DNA of 64,000 bases from NCBI GenBank assembly GCA_027491155.1, contig JAIXWR010000005.1:1-64000 (forward strand), read 5' to 3'. Positions 8,399-15,908 of this stretch are shown one piece after another. The notes beneath the pieces were generated by a model. It saw nothing but the letters and a program-made list of their open reading frames with translations, had not been told where the DNA came from and did not search any database. A program made the position numbers and the translations under genes. The number at the start of each line of letters is the position of its first letter. Positions within the stretch are counted from its first letter, which is position 1. The stretch is from Verrucomicrobiaceae bacterium (GTDB taxonomy: Bacteria > Verrucomicrobiota > Verrucomicrobiia > Verrucomicrobiales > Akkermansiaceae).

Positions 8399-8532
8399 CC
8401 AGACACAAGACTTCAAGACTCAAGACAGAAGACTTGAGTTCAGGGAGGCACGGACCTTTGGTTCGTGCCTCTCTCTTTTCCGGCGGTCTCCATTCCGGTC
8501 TTGGGTCTTGCGTCTTCCAATCTTGCGTCTTC
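8399..8532. repeat. Intergenic paired-arm repeat, family A (AAGAC words)
   Basis: The left arm (about 8399-8440) is made of repeated CAAGACTT/AAGACT words. The right arm (about 8497-8532) carries the same words on the other strand (GGTCTTGGGTCTTGCGTCTTCC and onward). They flank a centre containing the hairpin at 8443-8480. The right arm ends directly at the ATG of the next gene (8533), so it would be in that gene's 5' leader. Confidence 0.7.
8443..8480 (+). terminator. Intrinsic terminator after ugd, inside repeat A
   Basis: GAGGCACGGA (8445-8454) pairs with TTCGTGCCTC (8462-8471), 10 bp with one G-T wobble and a 7-nt loop, followed by TCTCTTTT. The T-run is interrupted, so efficiency may be moderate. 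Confidence 0.65.
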
Positions 8533-9777
8533 ATGAAATCAACCCGCCGTGCCGCCGTCTCCATCCTCCGGGCCTGGTCCAAGGGCCACGTCTATGCCGA
8601 GGGCCTGATCGAGCGGCACGCGTCGCGCAACAGCCTCTCCTCCGCCGACCGCGCCCTGCTCAATGCCATCGTGCTCGGCGTGCTGCGCAACCTGAGGCTG
8701 CTCGACCACTGGATCGCCGAGCTGCGCAAGGGCAAGCTGGACGACGAGACCCGCGACATCCTGCGTGTCGGGCTTTGCCAGCTGCTCATCCTCCGCCTGC
8801 CCGACCACGCCGCGGTCTTCGAAACCGTCGAACTCGGCAAAAGCGGCGTCCGCGGGCTGATCAATGCCGTCCTCCGCCGCGCGATCGCCACCCGCAAGAA
8901 GCTCTACGACTTCGACGGGGTCGCGCCGGAGATCGTCCACTCCCACCCCGACTGGCTGTTCAAGCGCTGGAAGAAGGCCTTCGGCAAGGAGGACACCATC
9001 GCGCTGATGGATTTCAACAACAGCCCCGCCCCGACCTTCGCCCGCATCAATCCGCTGGCCGCCGGGATCGTCGACCTCCCCGCCGTGAGCGAGGATCCCG
9101 AAGCGGAAGAACTGCCCGCCGGCTTCATCAAGATCGAAGGCCAGGTCCCCGGCGAGCTCCTCGCCAAGGGCCAGATCTACATCCAGGACCCCGCCACCCG
9201 CCACGCGGTCGAACTGCTCGATCCGAAGCCCGGCGAGAAGGTCCTCGACGCCTGCGCCGCGCCCGGCGGCAAGGCATTCCTCATCGCCGCTGCGCAAGGG
9301 TCCGCCAAGGACCTGCTCTGCACCGATTCCAACGACAAGCGCCTGCCCCGCCTCCGCGAGAACCTGGAGCGACTCCACTGCGGCGACGCCGGCATCGAGG
9401 TCCACGACTGGTCACAGCCCGCCCCGTCAAAGTGGCACGGCGCCTTCGATGCCATCTTGCTCGACGTCCCCTGCTCGAACACCGGCGTTTTCCGCCGCCG
9501 CGTCGACGTCCGCTGGCGGCTGCGCCCCGCCGACATCACGGAGCTGACCAAGCTCCAGCGCCAGATCCTCGAAAACGCCCTGCCCTGCCTCAAGCCGGGC
9601 GGCCGCGTCGTGTATTCAACATGCTCGATCGAGGCCGAGGAGAACCAGGACCTGATCGCCGCCGTGCTCGCCGATCACCCCGAACTTCACCTCGCCGGCA
9701 GCCGCCAGGCCCTGCCCCAGCGCGATGGCACCGACGGAGCTTTCGCGGCCTGCTTGGTATTGAGCCGCGGAATCTAG
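8533..9777 (+). CDS. rsmB: 16S rRNA m5C967 methyltransferase, RsmB/NOL1-NOP2-sun family
   Basis: 414 residues. The N-terminal third is a NusB-like RNA-binding helical domain (RRAAVSILRAWSKG to about residue 125). The C-terminal SAM-dependent methyltransferase has DACAAPGGK near residue 240 for SAM binding, LDVPCSNTGV carrying the TC/PC motif cysteine, and the catalytic cysteine in YSTCSIE. That is the full RsmB arrangement, so it most likely methylates C967 of 16S rRNA (another Nop2/Sun target is possible). The frame is open upstream through repeat A, but the ATG at 8533 matches the family start. No Shine-Dalgarno sequence is visible. Confidence 0.88.
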   Translation: MKSTRRAAVSILRAWSKGHVYAEGLIERHASRNSLSSADRALLNAIVLGVLRNLRLLDHWIAELRKGKLDDETRDILRVGLCQLLILRLPDHAAVFETVELGKSGVRGLINAVLRRAIATRKKLYDFDGVAPEIVHSHPDWLFKRWKKAFGKEDTIALMDFNNSPAPTFARINPLAAGIVDLPAVSEDPEAEELPAGFIKIEGQVPGELLAKGQIYIQDPATRHAVELLDPKPGEKVLDACAAPGGKAFLIAAAQGSAKDLLCTDSNDKRLPRLRENLERLHCGDAGIEVHDWSQPAPSKWHGAFDAILLDVPCSNTGVFRRRVDVRWRLRPADITELTKLQRQILENALPCLKPGGRVVYSTCSIEAEENQDLIAAVLADHPELHLAGSRQALPQRDGTDGAFAACLVLSRGI

Positions 9778-9803
9778 AACAGCGCCGCAACTACTGCCCC
9801 GGC

Positions 9804-9871
9804 TACTGGACCGCGGACTTCAGTCCGCTCGAAATGCAGTCGCCGGGCGGACTGAAGTCCGCGGTCCAGTA
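9804..9871. repeat. Perfect 25-bp inverted repeat, family E (BIME-like)
   Basis: Arms at 9804-9828 and 9847-9871 are exact reverse complements (25 bp) around an 18-nt loop. Each arm also contains its own small palindrome, GCGGACT-TC-AGTCCGC, so the unit can fold as two small hairpins or one long one, as paired REP sequences do. No T-run follows, so it is not a simple terminator. It lies between rsmB and a tiny membrane-protein gene. Confidence 0.9.
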
Positions 9872-9933
9872 CACGCCCCGAAAAACCCGGCCTTGCCGCC
9901 TCCCGCGAAAGCTGAACAAACTCCGGCAACCCG

Positions 9934-10062
9934 ATGAAGTCCTGCTTCGGCCTGCTCCTCGCCTTGATCATCCTCGTCGCCGTCGTCGGCTCCGGGGCCG
10001 CCATCTGGTACCTGAGCGATACCGCGGAATTCTCCCGCAAGGACGCCCCGGCTGCCCCTTAA
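9934..10062 (+). CDS. Small single-pass membrane protein (42 aa)
   Basis: 42 residues, ATG to TAA. Residues 4-26 form one uninterrupted hydrophobic segment (LLLALIILVAVVGSGAAIW), followed by a short charged tail (SDTAEFSRKDAPAAP). No family recognised. The composition is that of a real small membrane protein rather than a shadow frame, but there is no ribosome-binding site and nothing else supports it. Its TAA stop overlaps the stop codon of the minus-strand gene at 10059-10211 within the palindrome TTAA. Confidence 0.5.
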   Translation: MKSCFGLLLALIILVAVVGSGAAIWYLSDTAEFSRKDAPAAP

Positions 10063-10211
10063 TCCGGGTCCCCTTCGCCGGCGGATTCCCCGCAGCAGGA
10101 ACCGAGGGCATGCAGACAGGACGCGCACCAGCCCTTTCCCTCGACCCAAGCCGCCGCTCCGGCCCCGCAGCGGTCGCATGCAGGCTGTGGACTTTCCGGT
10201 TCCTCCGTCAC
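10059..10211 (-). CDS. Small cysteine-rich zinc-ribbon-like protein (50 aa)
   Basis: 50 residues from a GTG start at 10211; a GAGG lies about 8 nt upstream. The sequence has CDRCG, then CASC 17 residues after the first cysteine, and a further CC pair (GSCCGE), which suggests a small zinc ribbon or rubredoxin-like knuckle. The frame stays open far upstream across the DUF1592 gene, which is a shadow; only this distal cysteine-rich part looks protein-like. It converges with the 42-aa membrane protein and shares the TTAA that supplies both stops. Function unknown. Confidence 0.45.
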   Translation of the reverse strand: MTEEPESPQPACDRCGAGAAAWVEGKGWCASCLHALGSCCGESAGEGDPD

Positions 10212-10307
10212 GCCTCCAACCTCGTCGTCCGCCGCTTTCCAGCAACCGGAAAACCGGATCCCGCCCTTGAAAGTCAAGCCGCGCAAGCCACGTTCTCCGC
10301 CTGCCGC

Positions 10308-12164
10308 ATGACCGTCCCGCGCTCCATCGCCCTGCTCCTCGCCCTGCCCCTCGCGGCACGGGCCGACGACTTCGCGAACAAGGCGACACCCCTGCTCTCG
10401 AAATACTGCTTCGAGTGCCACGGCGAGAAGACCCAGAAGGGCGGGATCGAAGTCCACCAGCTCAGCTCCGCCGACGCCGCCCTGCGCCACCACCGCTTCC
10501 TCGAAAACATCGCCAAACAGGTCGAGCAGGGCGACATGCCGCCCGACGACGAGGACGTGCTGCCCACCGATGCCGAACGGAAGCAACTCGTCGACGAAAT
10601 CCGCTCGGTCCTCAAGAAGCTCGAAACCGGCGACTTTCCCCGCAACCCGGGCCGCACCACCGTCCGCCGCCTCAACCGCAACGAGTACAACAATACCGTC
10701 CGCGACCTCTTCGGCATCGACTTCCTGCCCGGCAACGATTTCCCCTCCGACGGGGCCGGTGGCGAAGGCTTCGACAACGTCGGCGACGCCCTCTTCGTCC
10801 AGCCCTCCCTGATGGAGAAATACCTGGCGGCTTCGAAGAAGGTCATCCAGTCGATCTACGAGGATCCCCAGCACCTCGCCCGCGTCATCGCCGCCAAGCC
10901 CGGCGACAAGCTCCCTCCCGACAAGGCCGCGCGGACCGTCCTGCTGACCCACGCCTCGCTCGCATTCCGCCGCCGGGTCACCGACGAGGACCTCGCGCCA
11001 CTGCTCGCCCTTTTCGGGAAAAAACTCGCCGACGGCGCCTCCTACGAGGAAGCCCTCCGCCCCGCCCTCCAGGCCCTGCTGGTCCATCCCTCCTTCCTGT
11101 TCCGGATCGAGGCCGACCAGCCCGGCAAGGTCGAATGGAAGATCGACGACTTTGAACTCGCCACCCGCCTCTCCTACTTCCTCTGGGCCTCGATGCCCGA
11201 CCGCCGGCTGCTCAAGCTCGCCGACGAAGGGAAACTCTCCGACCCCGCCGTCCTGCGTGCCGAGGCGCTGAGGATGATCAACGACCGCCGCTCCGAAACC
11301 CTCTCCCGCCACTTCGCCGGCCAGTGGCTCGGCTTCGAGGAACTGCGCGAGGTGGCCCAGCCCGACACCACCCGATTCCCGACCTTCACCCAAAGCCTGC
11401 GCGTCGCGATGTACCGCGAGTCGGTCGAGTTCTTCAACCACCTCGTCCGCGCCAACCGACCGGCCACCGAGCTGATCCACTCCGACTACACCTTCGCCAA
11501 CGGCGAACTCGCCCGGCACTACGGTATCGAAGGCGTCACCGGCAGCCAGCTCCAGCGCGTCGCCCTTTCCGACCCGAACCGCGGCGGAGTCATCGGCCAA
11601 GCCGCCATCCTGACCGCCACCTCCATGCCGCTGCGCACCAGCCCGGTAAAGCGCGGGAAGTGGATCCTGGACACGATCCTCGGCACTCCGCCGCCGCCTC
11701 CGCCACCCGATGCCGGCGTGCTGCCCGGCGACGACAAGTCGACCGAGGGCCTGTCCTTCCGCGAGACCCTGGAAATCCACCGCACCAAGGCTTCCTGCGC
11801 CGGCTGCCACGAGAAGATCGACCCGCTCGGCTTCGGTCTGGAAAACTTCGACGCCATCGGCCGCTGGCGGACCCAGGACGCCAACGGCAAGCCCGTCGAC
11901 TCCCTCGCCACCCTGCCCGGCGACATCACCTTCTCCTCGCCCAAGGAACTCAAGGACCTGCTCCTTTCCTCCGACGAACTTTTCCTGCGCAACCTCGCCC
12001 GGAAAATGCTAGCCTACGCCCTGGGTCGGCCTTTGGAATACTACGACGAACCGGTCGTCACCGACCTCGTCGCCAAGCTCCGCAAGGACGACCTGAAGAT
12101 GCAGACCCTCATCCTTTCCGTCATCGAATCCCCGCCCTTCCAGAACCGCAGCGCGAAACGCTAG
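10308..12164 (+). CDS. Planctomycete-type cytochrome c protein (DUF1587/1592/1588/1585)
   Basis: 618 residues with a signal peptide (residues 1-19, cleavage after AARA). The N-terminal haem-binding motif CFECHG lies near residue 35. It is followed by the DUF1587 block (VRRLNRNEYNNTVRDLFG), DUF1595/DUF1592 (LATRLSYFLWASMPDRRL), DUF1588 (GVIGQAAILTATSMPLRTSPV) and DUF1585 with a second cysteine motif CAGCHEKIDPLGFGLENFD. This architecture is typical of Planctomycetes and Verrucomicrobia, is always exported, and is almost always followed by a DUF1552 or DUF1501 protein, as here. The role is unproven; an oxidative or electron-transfer function in degrading complex substrates is often proposed. 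Proline run TPPPPPPP near residue 464. Confidence 0.9.
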   Translation: MTVPRSIALLLALPLAARADDFANKATPLLSKYCFECHGEKTQKGGIEVHQLSSADAALRHHRFLENIAKQVEQGDMPPDDEDVLPTDAERKQLVDEIRSVLKKLETGDFPRNPGRTTVRRLNRNEYNNTVRDLFGIDFLPGNDFPSDGAGGEGFDNVGDALFVQPSLMEKYLAASKKVIQSIYEDPQHLARVIAAKPGDKLPPDKAARTVLLTHASLAFRRRVTDEDLAPLLALFGKKLADGASYEEALRPALQALLVHPSFLFRIEADQPGKVEWKIDDFELATRLSYFLWASMPDRRLLKLADEGKLSDPAVLRAEALRMINDRRSETLSRHFAGQWLGFEELREVAQPDTTRFPTFTQSLRVAMYRESVEFFNHLVRANRPATELIHSDYTFANGELARHYGIEGVTGSQLQRVALSDPNRGGVIGQAAILTATSMPLRTSPVKRGKWILDTILGTPPPPPPPDAGVLPGDDKSTEGLSFRETLEIHRTKASCAGCHEKIDPLGFGLENFDAIGRWRTQDANGKPVDSLATLPGDITFSSPKELKDLLLSSDELFLRNLARKMLAYALGRPLEYYDEPVVTDLVAKLRKDDLKMQTLILSVIESPPFQNRSAKR

Positions 12165-12169
12165 ACGAA

Positions 12170-12257
12170 GTTGAGAGTTGAAAGTGGATGGTTGATAGCG
12201 AAACGCCAAAGACCTCTTCCCTCAAACTCTCAACCATCAACCATCGACTCTCAACTC
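12170..12257. repeat. Intergenic paired-arm repeat, family B (GTTGAGAGT words)
   Basis: The left arm 12170-12198 contains GTTGAGAGTTGAAAGTGGAT and GGTTGATAG. The right arm 12221-12257 contains the complementary words CTCAAACTCTCAACCATCAA and CGACTCTCAACTCAC. About 22 nt of non-repeated sequence lies between them. The right arm stops 5 nt before the ATG of the DUF1552 gene, so the repeat fills the whole gap inside this presumed operon. Confidence 0.7.
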
Positions 12258-12262
12258 ACCCC

Positions 12263-13669
12263 ATGGCCAACCTCCAAACCCAGAACTGGCTCATGCCGCG
12301 CCGCAGCTTCCTCCGCGGTGCCGGTGCGACTCTCGCGCTGCCTTTCCTCGACGCGATGCGCCCGCTGATGGCCGCCGGTTCGTCCGGCTCGCTCCCCGTC
12401 CGCATCGCCCTGCTCTACATGCCGAACGGCGTGCGCCAGGACCGCTGGACACCGGAGGGCGACGGATCCAGATTCAAACTCTCGCCCATCCTCTCGCCTC
12501 TCGAGAAGCACCGCGAGGACCTGCTCGTTCTCACAGGCCTCCAGAACAAGGCTTCCTTCACCGGCGACGGCCACTACGTGAAGACCGGCGGCTGGCTGAC
12601 CGGCACCACCATCACCAAGACCACCGGCTCCGACATCGCCGCCGGCGGGATCTCGATGGACCAGATCGCCGCCCAGCAGATCGGCCAGCGGACCAAGCTG
12701 CCCTCGCTGGAACTCGGCACCGAACCGGTCGCCACCGGCATCGACACCAACGTCAACTACACCCGCCTCTACGCGTCCCACATTTCCTGGAAAACCTCCA
12801 CCGTCCCGCTGCCCTGCGAGATCAACCCGCGCGTCGCCTTCGACCGGCTCTTCCGCACCCGCTCGAAGGGCGGCGAAAAGCAGGCGGCCGATGACAAGTC
12901 GGTGCTCGACCTGATCCGCGACGACACCAAACGGCTCCAGTCCAAGCTCGGCGATTCCGACAAGAACAAGCTCGAGCAGTATCTCGAATCGATCCGCGAG
13001 GTCGAACGCCGCATCGAGGCCGAAGCCAACCTGCTCGGCGCCGGCGAAAACCTCCCGCCCGAACTGCTCAAGCAGATGGACGTCCTCGACAAGCGGATCT
13101 CCAAGGCGATGGGCAAGGCCAGCCGCGAGGAGGAGCTCAACTCGCTGGTCCGCTTCGACCACGGCGAGCATTGCCGCATCATGATGGACCTGATGGTCCT
13201 CGCCTTCTGGTCGGACTCCACCCGGGTCTCGTCCTTCATGTTCGGCAACGACGTCACCGGCCGGAATTTCTCCTTCCTCGAAGGCGTCAACGGCGGCCAC
13301 CACGACCTTTCCCACCACAGCAACGACGGCTCGAAGCTCGACCAGTACGAGAAGATCAACCGCTGGCACGTGGATCAGTATGCCTACATGCTCGACCGGA
13401 TGAAGGACATCAAGGAGGGCGAAGGCAGCCTGCTCGACAACTCGATGGTCGCCTTCGGCTCGCCGATCCGCGACGGCAATGCCCACGACCCGAAGAACGT
13501 GCCGATCGTCGTCGCCGGAGGCAGCAAGGCCGGCCTCAAGACCGGCAAGCACGTCGTTTACGAGCCCGGCACCCCGCTCTGCGGCCTGTGGATCAGCATG
13601 CTCGAGACCGCCGGGGTCAAAGCCAACGAACTGGGCGACGCCTCCGACGGCCTGCGCGGCATCGCCTGA
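12263..13669 (+). CDS. DUF1552 protein, Tat-exported
   Basis: 468 residues. A twin-arginine signal is plain: PRRSFLRGAGATLALPFLDA at residues 13-32, so the protein is exported folded. The DUF1552 body follows (RIALLYMPNGVRQDRW, LLVLTGLQNKASF, GDGHYVKTGGWLTG, and a C-terminal HHDLSHHSND histidine cluster). DUF1552 belongs to the alkaline-phosphatase-like group related to DUF1501; the catalytic role is not established. It is paired with the upstream cytochrome c protein, separated only by repeat B. The ATG at 12263 was chosen over an upstream in-frame ATG inside the repeat because it places the Tat motif near the N-terminus. Confidence 0.9.
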   Translation: MANLQTQNWLMPRRSFLRGAGATLALPFLDAMRPLMAAGSSGSLPVRIALLYMPNGVRQDRWTPEGDGSRFKLSPILSPLEKHREDLLVLTGLQNKASFTGDGHYVKTGGWLTGTTITKTTGSDIAAGGISMDQIAAQQIGQRTKLPSLELGTEPVATGIDTNVNYTRLYASHISWKTSTVPLPCEINPRVAFDRLFRTRSKGGEKQAADDKSVLDLIRDDTKRLQSKLGDSDKNKLEQYLESIREVERRIEAEANLLGAGENLPPELLKQMDVLDKRISKAMGKASREEELNSLVRFDHGEHCRIMMDLMVLAFWSDSTRVSSFMFGNDVTGRNFSFLEGVNGGHHDLSHHSNDGSKLDQYEKINRWHVDQYAYMLDRMKDIKEGEGSLLDNSMVAFGSPIRDGNAHDPKNVPIVVAGGSKAGLKTGKHVVYEPGTPLCGLWISMLETAGVKANELGDASDGLRGIA

Positions 13670-13689
13670 CCCGTCAACGCCCCGCAAGC

Positions 13690-13716
13690 TTGCGCCCCGG
13701 AATAAGCCGCCTAACT
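13690..13716 (+). promoter_or_regulatory. Promoter candidate for msrA
   Basis: TTGCGC, 15-nt spacer, CTAACT, about 15 nt before the ATG at 13732. The spacing is short; it fits the local TTGnnn...CTAnnn pattern only moderately. Confidence 0.35.
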
Positions 13717-13731
13717 TGTGCTCCCATCCCC

Positions 13732-14364
13732 ATGAAACGCCGCCATCTCCTCGCGCTGCTCCTTTCCATCCCCACCCTCGCATCCTGCGAACCCGAGAAA
13801 CCCATGCCCGCCGACGCCAAGCTGCCCGCCCCCGCCCCGAAGGTCCCCGAAGGATCCGAAGTGATCACGCTCGGCGCCGGCTGCTTCTGGTGCATCGAGG
13901 CCGCCTACAATCAGCTCGACGGCGTCCAAGCCGCGGTTTCCGGCTACATGGGCGGCACCACCGCCGATCCGACCTACGAGCAGATCTGCGAGGGCACCAC
14001 CGGCCATGCCGAAGTCGTGCAGGTGGTTTACGACCCCAAGAAGATCAGCACCGAGAAGATCCTCGCCTGGTTCTGGGACCTCCACGACCCCACCACGCTC
14101 AATCGCCAGGGCGCGGACGTCGGCACCCAGTACCGCTCCGCCATCTTCTTCCACTCGGACGCCCAGAAAGCCGTCGCCGAGGCCTCGAAGAAAGCCGCCC
14201 AGCCGAACTTCAAGGACCCGATCGTGACCGAGATCACCAAGGCGGCGACCTTCTACCCGGCCGAAAACTACCACCAGGACTTCTACTTCCAGAACAAGTC
14301 CAAGAACGGCTACTGCCGCATGGTCGTGGAGCCGAAGCTGAAAAAGCTCAAGCTCAAGCACTGA
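13732..14364 (+). CDS. msrA: Peptide-methionine (S)-S-oxide reductase, probable lipoprotein
   Basis: 210 residues. The N-terminus has a lipoprotein signal with lipobox LASC near residue 19, followed by a proline-rich linker. The catalytic motif GCFWCIEAAY carries the reactive cysteine near residue 51; YMGGTTADPTYEQICEGTTGHAEVV and DVGTQYRSAIF are diagnostic MsrA blocks. It reduces methionine-S-sulfoxide in exported proteins, presumably anchored in the envelope. No MsrB domain or gene is adjacent. The C-terminus ends in a lysine-rich tail (KLKKLKLKH). A promoter candidate lies just upstream, and a large family C repeat follows. Confidence 0.93.
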   Translation: MKRRHLLALLLSIPTLASCEPEKPMPADAKLPAPAPKVPEGSEVITLGAGCFWCIEAAYNQLDGVQAAVSGYMGGTTADPTYEQICEGTTGHAEVVQVVYDPKKISTEKILAWFWDLHDPTTLNRQGADVGTQYRSAIFFHSDAQKAVAEASKKAAQPNFKDPIVTEITKAATFYPAENYHQDFYFQNKSKNGYCRMVVEPKLKKLKLKH

Positions 14365-14369
14365 CGCGA

Positions 14370-14552
14370 AGTTCCAAGTAGGGAAGTTCCAAGTGCCAAA
14401 TCAGGGAAGTTCCAAGGAGGAAGTGCCAAGTTCCAAAGAAGGCAAAGGCATTCCGTCCCGCCTCGTCAGGGTCTCTCCACTTTGGCACTTGGAACTTCTG
14501 AACTTGGAACTTCCCCACCTTGGCACTTGGAACTTTTCACTTGGAACTTCAG
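14370..14552. repeat. Intergenic paired-arm repeat, family C copy 1 (AAGTTCCAAGTGCCAAG words)
   Basis: The left arm (about 14370-14437) repeats AAGTTCCAAGTGCCAA-type words. The right arm (about 14476-14552) repeats CTTTGGCACTTGGAACTT-type words, i.e. the same words on the other strand. The centre of about 38 nt is not repetitive. Words are degenerate (period roughly 7-17 nt). It occupies the entire msrA-Nudix gap and ends 10 nt before the next ATG. A second copy is at 22348-22490. Confidence 0.8.
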
Positions 14553-14561
14553 CCTCCCCGC

Positions 14562-15179
14562 ATGTCCAAATACGCCGGCGAGCAAGTGCTCGTAGTCCCC
14601 CGTCCGCTGTTCGATGCCATCGGCAGTTTCCAAGGCATCCGCACCCACAGCCTCCAGAAGGCGATCGACCGCCTGCTCGACCCCGAGAACCACTTCTTCA
14701 TGGACCGCGCCGAAGCCGAGGCGGACCCGACCCACAAGCAGCTCATCCCCTACTGCCTGATCCGCTGCGGCAGCTCGATCCTCAACTACACCCGCGGCAA
14801 GTCCGGCGGCGAGGACCGGCTCCACGCGAAACTTTCGGTCGGCGTCGGCGGCCACATCAACCCGGTCGACACCGGCAACGGCCGCACCGGCAAGGACGCA
14901 TACTTCGCCGCCGTCGAACGCGAACTCCACGAGGAACTGGTCTTCGACACCGCCCATACCAACCGCATCGCCGCCCTGCTCAACGACGACAGCAACGAGG
15001 TCGGCCGCGTCCACCTCGGCATCGTCCACGTCATCGACCTCGAGAACACCCGTGTCCACGCCCGCGAGGACGCCCTGGCCAACCTCTGCTTCAGCGAACT
15101 CGCCGAGCTGCAAGGCCCGCTACTCCCGAATCTGGAGACGTGGTCGCAGTTCGTGATTCAGGACATCGCGAACCTGTAA
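14562..15179 (+). CDS. Nudix hydrolase-like protein
   Basis: 205 residues. The Nudix box is recognisable as GGHINPVD... followed after an insertion by AAVERELHEELVF near residues 118-130, matching the REXXEE core, though spacing is looser than the classical GX5EX7REUXEEXGU. The N-terminal 85 residues (EQVLVVPRPLFDAIGSFQG, PYCLIRCGSSILNYTRG) resemble those of 'MutT-family phosphoesterase' proteins. It probably cleaves a nucleoside-diphosphate-linked compound; the substrate is unknown. The start is set at 14562 because further upstream is repeat C. Its 3' end overlaps the convergent sirtuin gene by 22 nt. Confidence 0.8.
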   Translation: MSKYAGEQVLVVPRPLFDAIGSFQGIRTHSLQKAIDRLLDPENHFFMDRAEAEADPTHKQLIPYCLIRCGSSILNYTRGKSGGEDRLHAKLSVGVGGHINPVDTGNGRTGKDAYFAAVERELHEELVFDTAHTNRIAALLNDDSNEVGRVHLGIVHVIDLENTRVHAREDALANLCFSELAELQGPLLPNLETWSQFVIQDIANL

Positions 15180-15901
15180 GCCGTTTCAACTTTGAGTTCG
15201 CCCCCATCACCAACCAACCGGCGCACCCACTCGGGCACCGTTTCGGAGGCTGGCCCGTAGAGGTGTTCGTCGAACTCCGCGGCTCTTGCAGACTCTGACA
15301 AATTGATTTCAACCGTTCTCGCTCCGAAGACGCGAGCCTTGGAAGCGAATCGCGAGGCTGGCTCCACCAAACCAGAGGTGCCAACGGCAGCGAAGAGATC
15401 TGCCGTCTCTAATGCGGCTTGGATCCGGTCCAGTTCGTAAGGGATTTCGCCGAACCATACCACATCCGGCCTCATTCCCATCTCGCGCCCGCATTTTTCA
15501 CACACATCACCCGGTCCAAGATCCGCCTCCGGATTGCACAATGTGACTTCCTCGCACCAGATGCAGCGCTTCTTGAGTAGTTCCCCGTGCATGTGGACCA
15601 GCCTCTTGCTTCCGGCTCTCTCGTGAAGGTCATCCACGTTCTGCGTCACTAACAGGAGGTCATCGCCAAGTCGCTGCTCAAGCTGCGCCAAGGCGAAATG
15701 GGCTGCGTTGGGCTCTACTTCCCTGAGTTGCCTGCGCCGCTGGTTGTAAAACCGGTTCACCAGCCCGGGATTCCTCCCGAATCCGGCTCGCGTTGCCACC
15801 TGATCGACAGCATGGCCTTCCCACAGCCCATTCGCATCCCGGAAGGTTCGGATTCCCGACTCCGCCGAGATGCCTGCGCCGGTGAGAACAACCACTTTCA
15901 T
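15158..15901 (-). CDS. cobB: NAD-dependent protein deacylase, sirtuin (CobB-like)
   Basis: 247 residues. NAD-binding motif GAGISAESGIRTFRD (residues 8-22), TQNVDDLHERAG near 86-97, the catalytic His in HMHG near 104, zinc-binding pairs CIWC near 113 and CEKCG about 22 residues later, and VVWFGEIP. These define a class III bacterial sirtuin that removes acetyl or longer acyl groups from lysines using NAD+. The start ATG at 15901 lies 7 nt after the aldo/keto reductase stop, so the two are probably co-transcribed from the promoter at 17027-17054. Base composition is somewhat less GC-rich than its neighbours. Confidence 0.92.
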   Translation of the reverse strand: MKVVVLTGAGISAESGIRTFRDANGLWEGHAVDQVATRAGFGRNPGLVNRFYNQRRRQLREVEPNAAHFALAQLEQRLGDDLLLVTQNVDDLHERAGSKRLVHMHGELLKKRCIWCEEVTLCNPEADLGPGDVCEKCGREMGMRPDVVWFGEIPYELDRIQAALETADLFAAVGTSGLVEPASRFASKARVFGARTVEINLSESARAAEFDEHLYGPASETVPEWVRRLVGDGGELKVETAYRFAMS

Positions 15902-15908
15902 CGACGCC

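Noticed and set aside
8508..12164. 1218-codon plus-strand frame joining the rsmB region to the DUF1592 protein
   Set aside because: The first 600 codons are the wrong frame of rsmB and the repeat; the real gene starts at the signal peptide, 10308.
14370..14552. Possible CRISPR array
   Set aside because: Words are degenerate and irregularly spaced, occur on both strands in two arms, and there are no unique spacers of constant length or cas genes.
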